A stretch of DNA of 64,000 nt from Hexactinellida sp. DTS-2022 (GCA_028753945.1 JAPNXP010000011.1:1860001-1924000); one strand, 5' to 3'. Positions 9,850 through 21,170 are shown, counted from the first letter of the stretch. The notes: generated by a model not told the origin, from the sequence alone. Made by a program: numbers and translations.

Positions 9850-10137
9850 AAGCTAATCCAAGAACTTGAGTAAATATATTAGCATTAGGTAAGAATAATT
9901 GAATAATCATGACTCATGAGCAATCTAAAATAGTACGTAGGAAACTAGCGAATAAAGAAATGTGTATGAACTGTTGTACAGAACCAAATAAATTAATTGC
10001 AATATTTATATACCAAAGAATATTTAAAATTGAGTATACTTTCATTACATCTTGTGGTTGCATAAACACTACCATCTACTTGTAATCCATGGTCATAGCA
10101 AAATATAGCCAGTTGTAAGTCCTGTATTACGGAGTAT
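9850..10137. other. Short AT-rich gap between two P-like copies
   Basis: No ORF or repeat boundary is recognised. The phrase gtaagtcctgtattacgga near 10115 recurs as gtaagtcctgtattgcga near 33400, beside another P-like fragment, so part of this gap is probably P-like non-coding sequence. Confidence 0.35.
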
Positions 10138-10883
10138 ATGAGCAAACACATTTACAAGCTTAAAAAATGCATGTCTTGTGTTACCCCAGATAACAAATTT
10201 CTAACAGAGACATGTGGTTATTCCTACTTATTAACATCATTCTTACAGACAGACCAGTTAGAACACCATTTTGGGCTGTATAGTATGATACTAGGAACAA
10301 ATTACCATGTTTCCTATCTGCAAATCTTAGAATCAGAGCGCCGTCTTAAAGTATCTAACATCCTAAGCATGTTTTCCGGTCAGACTGTTTCTAGCACATC
10401 TTCTTTTCAAGAGTTCATTCACTCTTTTTCATCTTTGGAAAGTGCAGATTCTAATAACGATTTTGACCTAGATCCATTATTGCATGCAATTTTATATCTT
10501 TCTGCAATTGAGTGTAATATACAGGACTTCAATCCTTAACCTTTATTGCTGGCTACTCAGTACGCCAATACTTAAAACATAGTCAGCATTGTCGTATTTG
10601 TCGGGATATCTTAGCTTTTGATAGGGATCTACTTGTCGATGAACCTTCTACTCTATCTCAGTTTAAACTATTAGAACTCTCTGATCGCGGAGGATTGAAA
10701 TACCCATCTGAGGTAGTCCTAGAATCCATTGTTACTGCTTGGAAGATCCTAATCTGCATAGAAAATGATAGTATTTATTTGAATGTCCTCTGTGATGTTA
10801 CAATATTGTTGTGTAATATGTTATCCTTATTTGTATTGTTAAATAAAGTATCAATTCTCAATGGTAGTGTTAATATAAAGTAA
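10138..10883 (+). pseudogene. P2: P-element-like transposase, C-terminal fragment
   Basis: The first frame (10138-10539) carries GYSYLLTSFLQTDQLEHHF, the region of the last catalytic acidic residue in P-type transposases, followed by LQILESERRLKVSNIL. After a frameshift near 10535, an open stretch continues through FIAGYSVRQYLKHSQHC and RICRDIL, then a DRGGLKYPSEVVLESI block that is shared by all copies in this window. No THAP domain or catalytic Asp region is attached, so this is a 5'-truncated relic. A GTAGGCTATG terminus-like word near 11050 may mark its right end. Confidence 0.75.
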
Positions 10884-12024
10884 GGGGGGTAGTCAACTGA
10901 AATATCTGTGTCTAAGATATTTACTACACCTTGAATCAATGCTGGCATTACATAGTTGGTTTATTTAATAATACTTGGAATTCAACATGCATATCGGCTA
11001 ACGCATTCTGGTCTAAAATCCACAAGTTATTCTTAGGCATTATGTATAGTAGGCTATGACTAAAGTAAATTCAATCAGTTAGAGTTCATTGATTCCTTAA
11101 AGATCTTGTCAAAAATGTATAATAAAATGAAAATAAATTCCACACGGAAAAACAGCGACTTTGATTAAGAATTTTTAGTGTGTCGACTACTAAGCAGTGG
11201 GCCAGTTTTAATTTCACTGAGTGGTTAGAATCTACCCGAATGCCCTCCACAGAAGTTTTATTAGAAATTTCAGGATAGGTATCTCATGGGTAACAGATTT
11301 GTACGTGGGGTCACGATTTTTGAATAATTTTGGACACATGTTTATATGTATTTAACGGTGTCCTATAACCGAATATTTAAATTTGAATGGTAAATTTTTA
11401 GTCCTTTATCGTAGTATAATTTGAATCCTAGCTGCGCGCGTTTATAAGTATTTCTAAGAATAACTGCGTTTTTAAAAAATTCAAATTGAAACTTGAAATA
11501 TTAATATAATTCTAAAAATGGCTTCTAATAGAGCGTAACACAGCCTAGAAGCTTAATTTACGCAATATGAGTTCTTCCCACTTCTGTAAAGTCTTTTCTT
11601 AGGATAATGAATTAGTTTTGAATATTCTAAGCGATCAACCATCTAATTTCAAATTTTAGTAAGATTTTTTAGAGAAATTGGAAAATTGTTCGGATTTTCT
11701 AGATTTTACTTGGATTTTGCTCTATGTATTGATTTATTGAGAGCCCTGTTGTATGACAGGTCAGCTACCTTGTATCAGCATAACCATGGATATTCCAGCC
11801 ATGACAGTTTAATTACCAATAACAATTCTACAACTTATTTGTATGACTTCCTCAACTTGTAGTTCCTATCCATGATGACGCATTCTTTCTCACATAACGT
11901 ATAAAATCTAATAGGCTGTTATTGTTACTTAGATTTTAATTTGTTGTTTTCAGCCGTCAATTATTTCTGACTAATATTATTTATTGATATTTAATTTCCC
12001 TACAAACTCCTCCCATGATTAGCC
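10884..12024. other. AT-rich stretch without recognised genes
   Basis: No ORF of note. It holds the probable right end of P2 near 11060 and the untranslated lead-in to the integrase-like gene that starts at 12025. I see no clear inverted repeat here. Confidence 0.4.
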
Positions 12025-12607
12025 ATGGAACCATTAGAATATTTTCAAATTATGAACTTTCTTAAAAGCCGAGTTGTTCCCAATGAGCTGACTACTAAGT
12101 CGCTAGGCAAACTTTCAAAAGACGAACCTCATCCTATCAATTAGGCGAAGTTAGTCAACTACTCAAGGTGAGTCAGATAATATTTAATTCGATCAATATA
12201 TCATTTTTTACTCCTAATATGTTAGGTCAACAAGCAAAATGGAACAATTCTCATCTATCATCCTTCAAACAAAGTAGATAATATCCTGCGTTTCAATCAT
12301 GACCCAGAGCACTGTGATATAAATACAACATCTGTAATGATCGCCAAACACTATACATGGAGGGGAATGTAAGAAGACATTCGTAATATGTAAGTTGTGA
12401 CATAATTATTTAATATCGTTGCATTTATATGAAACTTTATATCTACGAATCCATGCATACCTAGATTCAAAGTTGTAAGGTATTTCAGATGACAGCATCG
12501 GGTCTGCCCAAAGAAACACTGAAATTGCAACCTATAATAACTCCAAAGATTGCTTGACGTTGGTATCGACTTAGTTACAGATTTGCCGTCAAATTCTCAA
12601 GGGTATA

Positions 12608-13254
12608 AACCATATACTCCTTTAGATAAGGACTGGAACGTCGCGATCTCGGGGTTTTTAACTTGAGTCTGAGAGGCTCCAATTATAAAAATTGAAAAAG
12701 CATTAGGTTTCCGGTTTCCAAATGTGATTTTTGGCATTTAGTGGTAACTTTTGGCACCCCTCAACAATTTGAGGTTTTCACTCAAAATTTCTCACACCTC
12801 GACAAGTTATGACATCATTGTCACATTTCGAGAACCCTGAAAAGTTACTTAATCGCACATAATTGTGTGTCAAATTTTACTGATTAAGTCATCATGTGAT
12901 AATGAGTAAGCATATTGGCATCCGGTGTGGCCAAAGTGTCCGCATCATTAATGTGCATGTACAATTGAATTTTCAGATTTTTATCTCTTAGAGTGCGCGA
13001 ATTATGTGCGATTAAGTGACTTTTCAGGGTTCTCGAAATGTGACAGTGAAGTCATAACTTGTCGAGGTGTGAGAAATTTTGAGTAAAAACCTCAAATTGT
13101 TGACGGGTACCAAAAGTTACCCCTGTATTCCAAAAATCACATTTGTAAACGGGAAACCTAATGCTTTTTCAATTTTTATAATTGGAGCCCTCAGACTCAA
13201 GTTAAAAACCCCGAGATCACGACGTTCTAGTCCTTATCCAAAGGAGTCTATGGT
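12608..13254. mobile_element. Long-arm foldback element of the R2 family
   Basis: The arms of about 270 bp are inverted copies. The left begins ACCATATACTCCTTT and runs through gataaggactggaacg, and the right is its near-complement ending aaaggagtctatggt. Arm identity is high, with scattered substitutions. The inner part of the right arm (tgagaaattttgagt, the gtgcgattaagtga region) matches the R2 repeats at 55.5, 59.6 and 63.4 kb. It interrupts the integrase between the GYK block and the TKTTKSVF block. No ORF above 80 codons. Confidence 0.75.
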
Positions 13255-13401
13255 ACAAACGCATCATTGTAGTTGCTTGTTACTTAAGCAAAATTATCGC
13301 TGCCAGACCTCTATTTACTAAAACAACTAAATCAGTGTTTGATGCACTTACTGACATTTATCTCTTATATGGAGTGCAATCAATCATATACATGATCACT
13401 G

Positions 13402-14026
13402 GTAGGGTGTCCCAAAAAAATCGAATTTTTGAAATGTTTATGGGGGACCCCCTAGGAAGTTTCTATGTGTCATAAAAGATTGTGGAAAATTTTTCAGGTT
13501 TTTATGAACTGATTTAGGGGTCCCGCAATGGCTTCGTAAATTATATTTCACTCCTGTTTTTTGACAATTTCAAATTTAATTTTTTGCTAGAAACTTGCTT
13601 TAAAAGGCTAACCTGGGTGAATCGACCATGCAGATTTCAGATTTACCATCGGAAATTTGTTATCTTGTGTACATTCGGAACTGAATTTTCTGAATTCACA
13701 ACAACCGTAATATGGAGGAAACCTTCTATTGATACACAATTTTTTTAAATATGAATTGTACAGATAACAAATTTCTGATAGTGAATTTGAAATCTACGTG
13801 GTCGATACACCCAGGTTAGCCTTTTAAAGCAAGTTTCTAGCAAAAAATTAAATTTGAAATAGTAAAAAACAGGTGTAAAATATAATTTACGAAGCCATTC
13901 CGGGACCCCTAAATCAGTTCTTAAAAACATGAAATTTTTTCCACAATCATTTTATGACACATAAAAACTTCCTAGGGGGTCCCCCATAAACATTTCAAAA
14001 ATTCGATTTTTTTTAGGACACCCTAC
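13402..14026. mobile_element. 625-bp foldback element (GTAGGGTGTCC ends)
   Basis: The ends GTAGGGTGTCC and GGACACCCTAC open two inverted arms of about 270 bp, sharing tgggggaccccctaggaagt and later aggctaacctgggtg. The sequence TGATCA occurs just outside each end (13393-13398 and 14030-14035) and may be a target duplication, though it is palindromic. The insertion separates the integrase YLLYGV block from the DQGK block. Superfamily not determined. Confidence 0.75.
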
Positions 14027-15115
14027 GATTGATCAGGGCAAATAATTTACTAGTAATGTGATGAATTTAGTACATATATATATTACTTTAGTTTAAATAT
14101 TGATTTGGTGTAGAATATGTTGTATTACTTATATTTATGAGTGTTTTTTTCTATAGAATTTCAAGCAATTCCACGATAATTTGAATATAGACAATCGATC
14201 TACTACCACATACCACCCACAATCTAACGGATAAGTTGAATCTCATAATAAGATCATTAAAAGGTAACTCATCCCTTCTATTCTTATTTTCAGAAATATA
14301 TTTATCGATTTATCTTGGAAAATTGCAAAATTAATTTTTAACAAAGACGTAGAGTGGCCCTGTAAAGTTTAGACTACAACCCGCATGTCTATCAGCAAAT
14401 ATACACAAAAACGAGCAACCAAGTACAGTGCTTTTCAGCTTATGATCGGTCGTGACTCTGATCACCTCGTTGACGGAAATATGGTCGCGGAATAATTCTC
14501 GCGAAAAATTGGTCGCAGGGAAATTTAGTCGCTGGGAAAATGGTCGCTACGAAACCATAATATTGAAGTTAATTTCCATTCTTGATTTCACTCATTGTTA
14601 TCCAAATGTCACTTGTTATCCAAATGTCCACACCCATATGATGAAGACAGGAGACTTTTCCTAACTTTTGAATTCGTACACATACTTAAAAGTATTCGTA
14701 ACAACTGGCCATAGCATTCTAATATACTAAGGCAATGGCACTCATCTTTTTTTTTTGGACCATGGATTGGTTAAACGAGTCATTTTCATACGCATTTGAA
14801 TTCAAAAATTTTAGGCTCCGAAATATCCTCTCTATATTGTATATTGTTTAGCATCAATAATTCAAACCATAATCATGTAATCGAATGAAATCTTTGAACC
14901 TGAATTCAGTGGAATGGGAATTTATTAAACAACCACAAGTTATATTTATGTTCAATTTGTTTACTGTACACCCATTATGTTTGTATTTGGTCACGATACG
15001 ATTAGTATAATATTTTTAGGCATTATTAAATTGTTATTTTATTACTTCCTTGACTTTACTTCACTTTATCTATACGCATTTTCTAAATTTTTGTTGATAT
15101 CTTACTGAAACGAAG

Positions 15116-16720
15116 ATGTCCTGCGTAGTTCCTGGGTGTAAATCCAATTACAAGAGCCAAAGTCAACGTACAGCTTCTTTTTCATTTCCGAAAGATAAAG
15201 AACTTCGTGAGAAGTGGTTTAGGGCTATCCCAAGACCAAGAGAGCACTACGAGGAGAACAAATACTTACAGGTGTGTAGTTTATATGCATTCTTAATTTA
15301 TTTATATTGTTTTGACAAAAACTGTCCGCCCGGACATTCTTTGTCAAAACAATACATTTCAACCAACTTCGATCTTAGGTATGTATCCACCACTTCAAAG
15401 ATGAAGATACTGTAAGGACATTTGAGTATTTTGATTGAGAAAAGATTATCGAGATGCCCCGAGACAAGATGACTCTGAAAAAGACAGCGATACCCAGTGT
15501 TTTCCCCAACTGCCCAAGCTATTTAACTGACAGAACAGAAAAGTGTAAAATGGTGTCAAGAGATGACAAGGATGAGACCATGCTTCGAGAAGCATTCAGG
15601 ATGAGCCGGATTGATGACAATATTACAGGTGTTAAGTTCCAAGTTAATTCATTTGCTGATTTGTTAACTAAGTTAGATTTAATCGATCTAAAAAATGATT
15701 GGGTTACCTACAATCCAGGAACAGATTCTTTATATTTCCTGAAGATTGTAACATTGGATAACGCACCTTCCATTGAACGGACACTCATAATTGACCATGA
15801 CTTAAATGCTCAAGCATTTTATAGGGGAAAACATCTAATTCCTTTGCCGACAAGGGTGATAAATGATCTTCGTCAAATTGAATCATATATGAGTGATATT
15901 AATTGTTATTCTTTAGAATCTTTACCCAAAAGTTCTAATATCAAGAGTATTACAGTAAAAACTAATATAGAACATGCAATTAGTGATATCAGCTGTGCAA
16001 TTAATCAATTAGAACTTAGTGAAAATATCGAAAGCGATTTTGGAATGGAAGACTCCAATTCAATGAAAATTCGACTCCATTTCCTTATAAACCAACTGAG
16101 AAATTTAATAACTGAAAAAAATGGTCGCCGCTATAATATTATTACTCAAGTTTTTGCATTAAAACTTCATGGGATATCGCCTGCTGGTTATCGGCTTATT
16201 CTATCTTCGGATTGTTTAATTTTGCCACACGAGAGGAATATATTGAGAATGAAAAATTCCATTGGCTTAGAAAATGAGTACCTTAACGTTCTCAAAGAAA
16301 CAGCCACGACTTTTAGCCAGCTAGATCGCCATGTAATTATTCAAATGGATGAAGTGCACATCCGTAGTGCTGCTAGCTACAAAGGGGGTAGAATTATTGG
16401 ATCCATTGAGAATCCTTAAGATCCCCCAACCACAGTTTTTTCTATAATGGTATCCAGTTTAGCGAAAAAGTATTTAACCATTGTCCGTTTGATACCTCTC
16501 GGCTCTTCGTCAGCAGAAGTCCTTTTCCCAATTGTCAGAAATACTATTTCTGATATTGAAAGTTGCAACTTGTTTGTTGAAGCGATGTGTACTGATAACT
16601 ATCCTCTGAATGTTAGTTTGTTTAAATTATTTTCAAATGACTCAAAAACTTTGCATCCTAAAGTTAAACATCCATGTGATCCCTCCAGAAATCTAATATT
16701 ACTTTTTGATATAGTCCATA
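15116..16720 (+). pseudogene. P4: THAP exon, intron and N-terminal half of transposase
   Basis: Exon 1 (15116-15271, 52 codons) starts MSCVVPGCKSNYKSQSQ, with the C-x4-C of a THAP finger, and ends YLQ at CAG/GTGTGT. The intron ends GATCTTAG at 15378. Exon 2 starts VCIHHFKDED, supplying the C-x2-H, so the join is in phase and THAP is complete. The body follows: PSVFPNCPSYLTD, LIIDHDLNAQAFYRG, VINDLRQIESYM, VIIQMDEVHIRS (first catalytic Asp), CTDNYPLN, HPCDPSRN and FDIVH. Two in-frame stops (TGA at 15436, TAA at 16417) break the frame without shifting it. At 16720 the gene is cut by the gypsy element. THAP finds DNA ends; the RNase H-like core would cut and join. Confidence 0.85.
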
Positions 16721-16894
16721 TGTAAGGAAACTAACTGATGCAATAGTAGCAAGCTTGAGTTTAATAAATTATAACTTGAGGTAAAGCTAATTACAACTAA
16801 TCCTACTGCTAGATATAGATAACTAATGCCTACTCTATACTGGTTATGTATTTACACTCTAAGGTGTAACTACGCTGTAGGTCTCTACCTGACA
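16721..16894 (-). repeat. 3' LTR of the gypsy element
   Basis: 174 bp, TG...CA on either strand. A purine-rich GGAGGGG tract sits just inside it (minus-strand reading, 16895-16910), suitable as a polypurine primer for plus-strand synthesis. Confidence 0.9.
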
Positions 16895-16910
16895 TCAGGT
16901 ACCCCTCCAT

Positions 16911-17222
16911 TCAGTCGAGTTCGTACCTCTTTGGTTTCCTCTTATCTCTAGTGGATCTCCTTACCGGAGGCCCTTCTCCTTCAGCCCCTTTTTCTGTGGT
17001 TTCTTCACTACGGTCGTATTCCGATACCGTTATCTCTGGTTCGTATACTTCGTGTGTCTCCAGTGTGTTGTCTTTTGGTACTAAGTGATTGGCTAGCCCC
17101 CTGGGTATAACTTTGCAATTATCCACATGAATCCATGAGGCTTTCCCTCCTTCTCGTTCTATTTTTACATTCGGATACTTGAAGTCTATAACGATGTACG
17201 GCCCCTGATATACCGGATCCAA
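16911..17222 (-). CDS. Gypsy integrase C-terminal tail, after in-frame TGA
   Basis: 103 codons in the same frame as Gag-Pol, separated only by one TGA. It begins LDPVYQGPYIVIDFKYPNVK, the beta-barrel-like C-terminal segment found after gypsy integrase cores, and ends in a basic tail (RRSTRDKRKPKRYELD). There is no ATG near its start; the first codon is TTG. It is best read as the displaced end of Pol, reached by readthrough or lost through a recent nonsense mutation. Confidence 0.8.
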   Translation of the reverse strand: MDPVYQGPYIVIDFKYPNVKIEREGGKASWIHVDNCKVIPRGLANHLVPKDNTLETHEVYEPEITVSEYDRSEETTEKGAEGEGPPVRRSTRDKRKPKRYELD

Positions 17223-20200
17223 TCAGTCTTCTCTTGTGAAGTTCCTGAGGTATACCCTCTCTCCTGGTTGTAATGACATTCGGGTTGTAGAAGTCTTTCG
17301 GTCGTAGAAGCTTTTGTAGGCCTCCTTAGCTTGTTCCGTGTTGTACCTTGCCAGTTCCCATTTCTCGCTAGGAGTGCCGCCCCCGGAGTTAGGCTCCTCT
17401 ACTCTCCAGCTCTCTTCGGTCCCCGCCGGCTTAACTTCGGCAGCTACATCGATTAAAGAGCGGAGCCTAGCACCGTACATCAACTCATGGGGGGAGTACT
17501 TTGTACTTGCATTTTGCAGCGAATTATGGGCGAAAGTTGCCCGCTGCAGTCCCGCCGGCCATTCCGTCTTGTCATCTCCTTGTTCAGCTAGCTGGCATCG
17601 AATCCCCTGCTTTAAGGTTTGGATAGCTCTCTCTACCTCTCCATCTCCTGCAGGATGGTATGGGGAAGAGCGTCTCTTGTCTATCCCATATTCTGTGCAC
17701 AGCTCTCGGATTGCCTTGCCGTCTACATTCCTTCCCTGGTCGCTCAATAAGATCTTAGGTATTCCATGCCTGTAGATCCAACCTACCAACAGTCCTTCCC
17801 TCACTGACTCCGCGGTCTGATCGTACATGGGGATTGCTTCGATAAATTTAGCAAACAGGTCTACTATGATTAACATATACCGATAGCCCCCTGAAGACCA
17901 AGGGAGGGTCGCAATATCCGTGGCGATTGCCCACCTGGGCTGATGCACTTCTATCTTCATGGGGATAAGAGGTTCTCTCTTTTGGGCGCGCCTTTTACTC
18001 TCCGCGCAAACACCACACGCTAAACAATAGTCCTCGATGGTCTTTCTCATCCGAATCCAAAAGAATCGTTCTCTTATGTAATTCAAACTCCTCCGAGCTC
18101 CTGCATGTGACAATCTGTGAGCCATTCCTGTAATTTCCTTTTGCAACACTCTGGGCACTACCAATGCCTGCTTCCTACACAACCTTCCATCTCTGTCCAA
18201 TCGCATACCCTCTTGGTTCCGGTAGGGCCCCGACGTTATCTTACTCCTCTCACCAAGCTGTTCGATGGCTCTACGGATATCCGGGTCCCTGCGCTGCTCT
18301 GCTGTCAATCTATCTTGCACTGATGTTATCTCGTCGATTAGGTAAATAAACCTCTCCAAATGTTCTTCTTCATCCTCTATCGCTTCGTCTCTTTGCGCCG
18401 GGAGTCGGATCAAGAAGTCTGCCGCCCCATTATCCACGCCCCGTCTGTACTCAATATCGTAGTCATAGGATTCCAACTCGAGGAGCCAACGAGCGAACTT
18501 GCTACGGGGATCTCTTTGCTGACGCAGCCAGGTAAGTGGATTGTGGTCAGTTATCACAACTATCTTCTTAGCAGCCCGTAAGTATGTCCGCCACTTTCGG
18601 ACTGCCGCTACTATGCCCCATGTTTCGAGTTCTCCGGCTGAATACCTCTGTTGCGCAGGATTCAGACCTGCGGAGTAGAACTCTATAGCTCTCCGTTTTC
18701 CATCTGTGTCCTTTTGCGATAGAACTGCCCCTACGGCTTTACTTGAAGCGTCTGTTTCAATATAAAATGGTTCATCCCATCTGGGGAATGCGAGATTTCG
18801 AGATTCTTGTATCAACCGACTCTTCAATTGGGAGAAACTTGTTTCGCACTCTGACGACCATTCCCAAGGAATATCTTTCCCTGTTAGACGGTGTAATGGC
18901 TGTGCAAGCTCTGCTATTCCGGGGACATACTCTCGGTACCAATTGATCAATCCCATAAACCGCCTAATATCCTTCTTGTTATTTGGTCGGGGCCAGGATC
19001 CTATGCGTGAGAGTGTAGCTGGCAGAGGCCGCCGCCCTTTTTCCGACACCAAGTGACCGAGGAACTCCACCTCCTTATACGCAAACCTACATTTGCCAAC
19101 CCTCAGCTGAATTTCAGCCCTGCCTAAACCAGTGAGAACACTGTCTAGATGTCCTAGATGTGCCTCGAAGTCGGTAGAATGCACAATCGTGTCATCTACG
19201 AATGCTTCTGCATTGGAGATTCCCTTCAAGGCATTATCCACTGCTCTCTGATATGTAGCTTGTGAGTTACACAGTCCAAACGGCATCCTGTTGAATTCAA
19301 ATTGTCCCCTCGTTGATACGAATGCGGTACGTTCCTTATCTTCCTCTCTAACCGGGATACTCCAATAGGCTGATGCACAGTCAAGGGTAGAGAAAATACT
19401 GCTGCCCTCCAGACGATCAAATATATCTTTTGAGTCCGGCATCGGGTACGCGTCCTTCTTCGTGGCCGAATTCATACTGCGATAGTCTACCGCGAACCTT
19501 TGAGTTCCGTCCTTCTTGCGCACTAGTATAATTCTACTCCCCCATGGGGACTCAGACGGTTTGATATTCCCATTCGAAAGCATTTCTTCCATCTGTCTAG
19601 ATACTTCAGACTCAGTATGGGGAGAGACTCTTAATGGGCGGTATTTGATTGGACGATGGTCTACGAGGGTTATCCGGTGTTCAACTCCGTGCACCTCTGT
19701 AGGGGACTTGGGGTTAACTGCGAAAACGGTTTTGTGTTTCCTCAGTATAGCCCACGTTGCCATTCGTTGATCGTGAGATAGCTCCGGATCTATATCGAAA
19801 ACCTGATCTTGCTCGCCTGGGGATTCTATTTGTACCACTTCCGCACGCGCCCAGGCTTTTCCTCCCTGTAGTAGCGTCCGCGTCTCCAACCACTGCTCAT
19901 CTAGCTTAATCCTGAAACCCTTAACGTCGAAGCAGACTTCGCTAAAGTGAGCCAGAAAATTTCTCCCTAGGATGACAGTTTCCGTACTGGTATCCAGGAT
20001 ATCCACCTGATGGTTTATAATCCTGCTACCTCCGATGTCTATCTCCACTTGCATCGTACCGCATACATGTATCGGTAACCTCCCAACTCCGTATACTCTG
20101 CTATTCTTTGTTTGGTACGCTAACTTCAATCTCTCCACCGTACCCTTATCGATGACCGAAGGTTGGGCCTCAGTATCCAGCATAACCTCAATCGGTTTAC

Positions 20201-21146
20201 CGCTGAATTGGACTTGTACCACTACCGCCGCTTCTGGATAATCCTTCCCCTCACCCGTTGCAACTAGGACGTCTTCCTTGCGGCTCTTGCATTGGTAGAT
20301 ATCATGACCTCGCTCACCACATCGGGGGCAACGCTTGCTGGGGCACCGCGCTATAAGGTGTCTGTCTGATCCGCAAATGAAACAACGAGGCTTTGGACCT
20401 GAGGTTGTGCTCCTGGAATCTCTTTTGGTGGTTCCACTGTAATCTCTACGGTGGTCATAACTTTTACGCGGATATTGGTGTACCTTCAAGATATCCTCTC
20501 TTGGGGAATCTTTGGTGTGATACCCCTTTGTTGTTTCCTTTCCTTCGTCCCCGGGGTTATCTTCTTGTTCTCTCATCAGAGCGATCCGCCCCATATCGCG
20601 ATAACCTGTGTCGTTTTTGTAGCCCTTCTCTGCCAGCACCACTTTAACCTGCCAAATAAACTCCCTACTCTTGGTGATGGTCAGCTCTGTATTTTCATCC
20701 TTCTTGAGCCACTCTTTAATAGCGGGTTGTACGGGTTCCGGTAACTGTCCCACTAATACGCTGCAAATCATGTGCATTGGGGCCTTAGCTTCATTCCCTG
20801 CGTTCTTTAGCCGATAGAAAAATACGTCTATTTCTTCACCTTGTGCCCAGTCTGTCCTACACAAGGTTTGTAGAGCTCGATGAGGGTCTGGTGGTGGGTC
20901 TAAGTTTTGGATCAACACCTGAAAAGCCGCCTCAATGTCTCCCGTCTCTAACTGTTCCGCCACTACCTCCACAACTAATTCTCTCTCAGCCAAGGATCTG
21001 CATATGTGTGCGGGTAACATCTGTAAGGCCCTCTTCCCTCCCCCTTCTGTCGCTCGGACACCTGCTGTGGCTGCGTCGAACAGCGGCTTCCACTTTTCAA
21101 TACGTTCGTCCTTGCGTAGTTCTGGAACGCTCATCCTTTCTGCCAT
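17223..21146 (-). CDS. Gypsy Gag-Pol polyprotein
   Basis: A single 1307-codon frame. Gag occupies residues 1-250, followed by two CCHC zinc knuckles (C255-C268, CFICGSDRHLIARC; C273-C286). The protease active site reads LDTEA at 323-327, where D-T/S-G is expected, so the key Gly is Glu. Reverse transcriptase has FVDD at 649-652. RNase H begins near 798 with ETDASSKAVGAVL. The integrase zinc domain lies near 1010-1047 and its D,D,E residues are D1077, D1136 and E1172. The frame ends at a TGA (17223-17225) inside the integrase C-terminal region, and the same frame continues in the next entry. It makes the virus-like particle and the enzymes for reverse transcription and insertion. Confidence 0.95.
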   Translation of the reverse strand: MAERMSVPELRKDERIEKWKPLFDAATAGVRATEGGGKRALQMLPAHICRSLAERELVVEVVAEQLETGDIEAAFQVLIQNLDPPPDPHRALQTLCRTDWAQGEEIDVFFYRLKNAGNEAKAPMHMICSVLVGQLPEPVQPAIKEWLKKDENTELTITKSREFIWQVKVVLAEKGYKNDTGYRDMGRIALMREQEDNPGDEGKETTKGYHTKDSPREDILKVHQYPRKSYDHRRDYSGTTKRDSRSTTSGPKPRCFICGSDRHLIARCPSKRCPRCGERGHDIYQCKSRKEDVLVATGEGKDYPEAAVVVQVQFSGKPIEVMLDTEAQPSVIDKGTVERLKLAYQTKNSRVYGVGRLPIHVCGTMQVEIDIGGSRIINHQVDILDTSTETVILGRNFLAHFSEVCFDVKGFRIKLDEQWLETRTLLQGGKAWARAEVVQIESPGEQDQVFDIDPELSHDQRMATWAILRKHKTVFAVNPKSPTEVHGVEHRITLVDHRPIKYRPLRVSPHTESEVSRQMEEMLSNGNIKPSESPWGSRIILVRKKDGTQRFAVDYRSMNSATKKDAYPMPDSKDIFDRLEGSSIFSTLDCASAYWSIPVREEDKERTAFVSTRGQFEFNRMPFGLCNSQATYQRAVDNALKGISNAEAFVDDTIVHSTDFEAHLGHLDSVLTGLGRAEIQLRVGKCRFAYKEVEFLGHLVSEKGRRPLPATLSRIGSWPRPNNKKDIRRFMGLINWYREYVPGIAELAQPLHRLTGKDIPWEWSSECETSFSQLKSRLIQESRNLAFPRWDEPFYIETDASSKAVGAVLSQKDTDGKRRAIEFYSAGLNPAQQRYSAGELETWGIVAAVRKWRTYLRAAKKIVVITDHNPLTWLRQQRDPRSKFARWLLELESYDYDIEYRRGVDNGAADFLIRLPAQRDEAIEDEEEHLERFIYLIDEITSVQDRLTAEQRRDPDIRRAIEQLGERSKITSGPYRNQEGMRLDRDGRLCRKQALVVPRVLQKEITGMAHRLSHAGARRSLNYIRERFFWIRMRKTIEDYCLACGVCAESKRRAQKREPLIPMKIEVHQPRWAIATDIATLPWSSGGYRYMLIIVDLFAKFIEAIPMYDQTAESVREGLLVGWIYRHGIPKILLSDQGRNVDGKAIRELCTEYGIDKRRSSPYHPAGDGEVERAIQTLKQGIRCQLAEQGDDKTEWPAGLQRATFAHNSLQNASTKYSPHELMYGARLRSLIDVAAEVKPAGTEESWRVEEPNSGGGTPSEKWELARYNTEQAKEAYKSFYDRKTSTTRMSLQPGERVYLRNFTRED

Positions 21147-21170
21147 ATGTGAATTACCAAGTTATAATTG

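Larger units (their letters stand above)
12025..14490 (+). pseudogene. Ginger-like gypsy-type integrase gene with intron-like gaps
   Basis: Conserved integrase blocks appear in order on the plus strand. They are MNFLKSRVVPNELTTKSLGK from 12025, an AKHYTWRGM-EDIRN zinc-domain-like block near 12350, LKLQPIITPKI near 12515, VGIDLVTDLPSNSQGYK near 12560 (first Asp), TKTTKSVFDALTDIYLLYGV near 13320, and DQGK plus FTSN near 14030 (second Asp). TTTYHPQSNG-VES with the final Glu follows near 14205, then KYSAFQLMIGRD near 14430. Several blocks are separated by sequences with GT..AG borders: GGTGAGTC..GTTAG, ATGTAAGTTG..TTTCAG, ..TCTATAG and AAGGTAACT..TTTTCAG. Retrotransposon integrases lack introns, whereas Ginger DNA transposons and domesticated integrases (GIN1, KRBA2 type) have them. 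In-frame stops, frameshifts and two foldback insertions show it is dead. No element termini were found. Confidence 0.65.
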
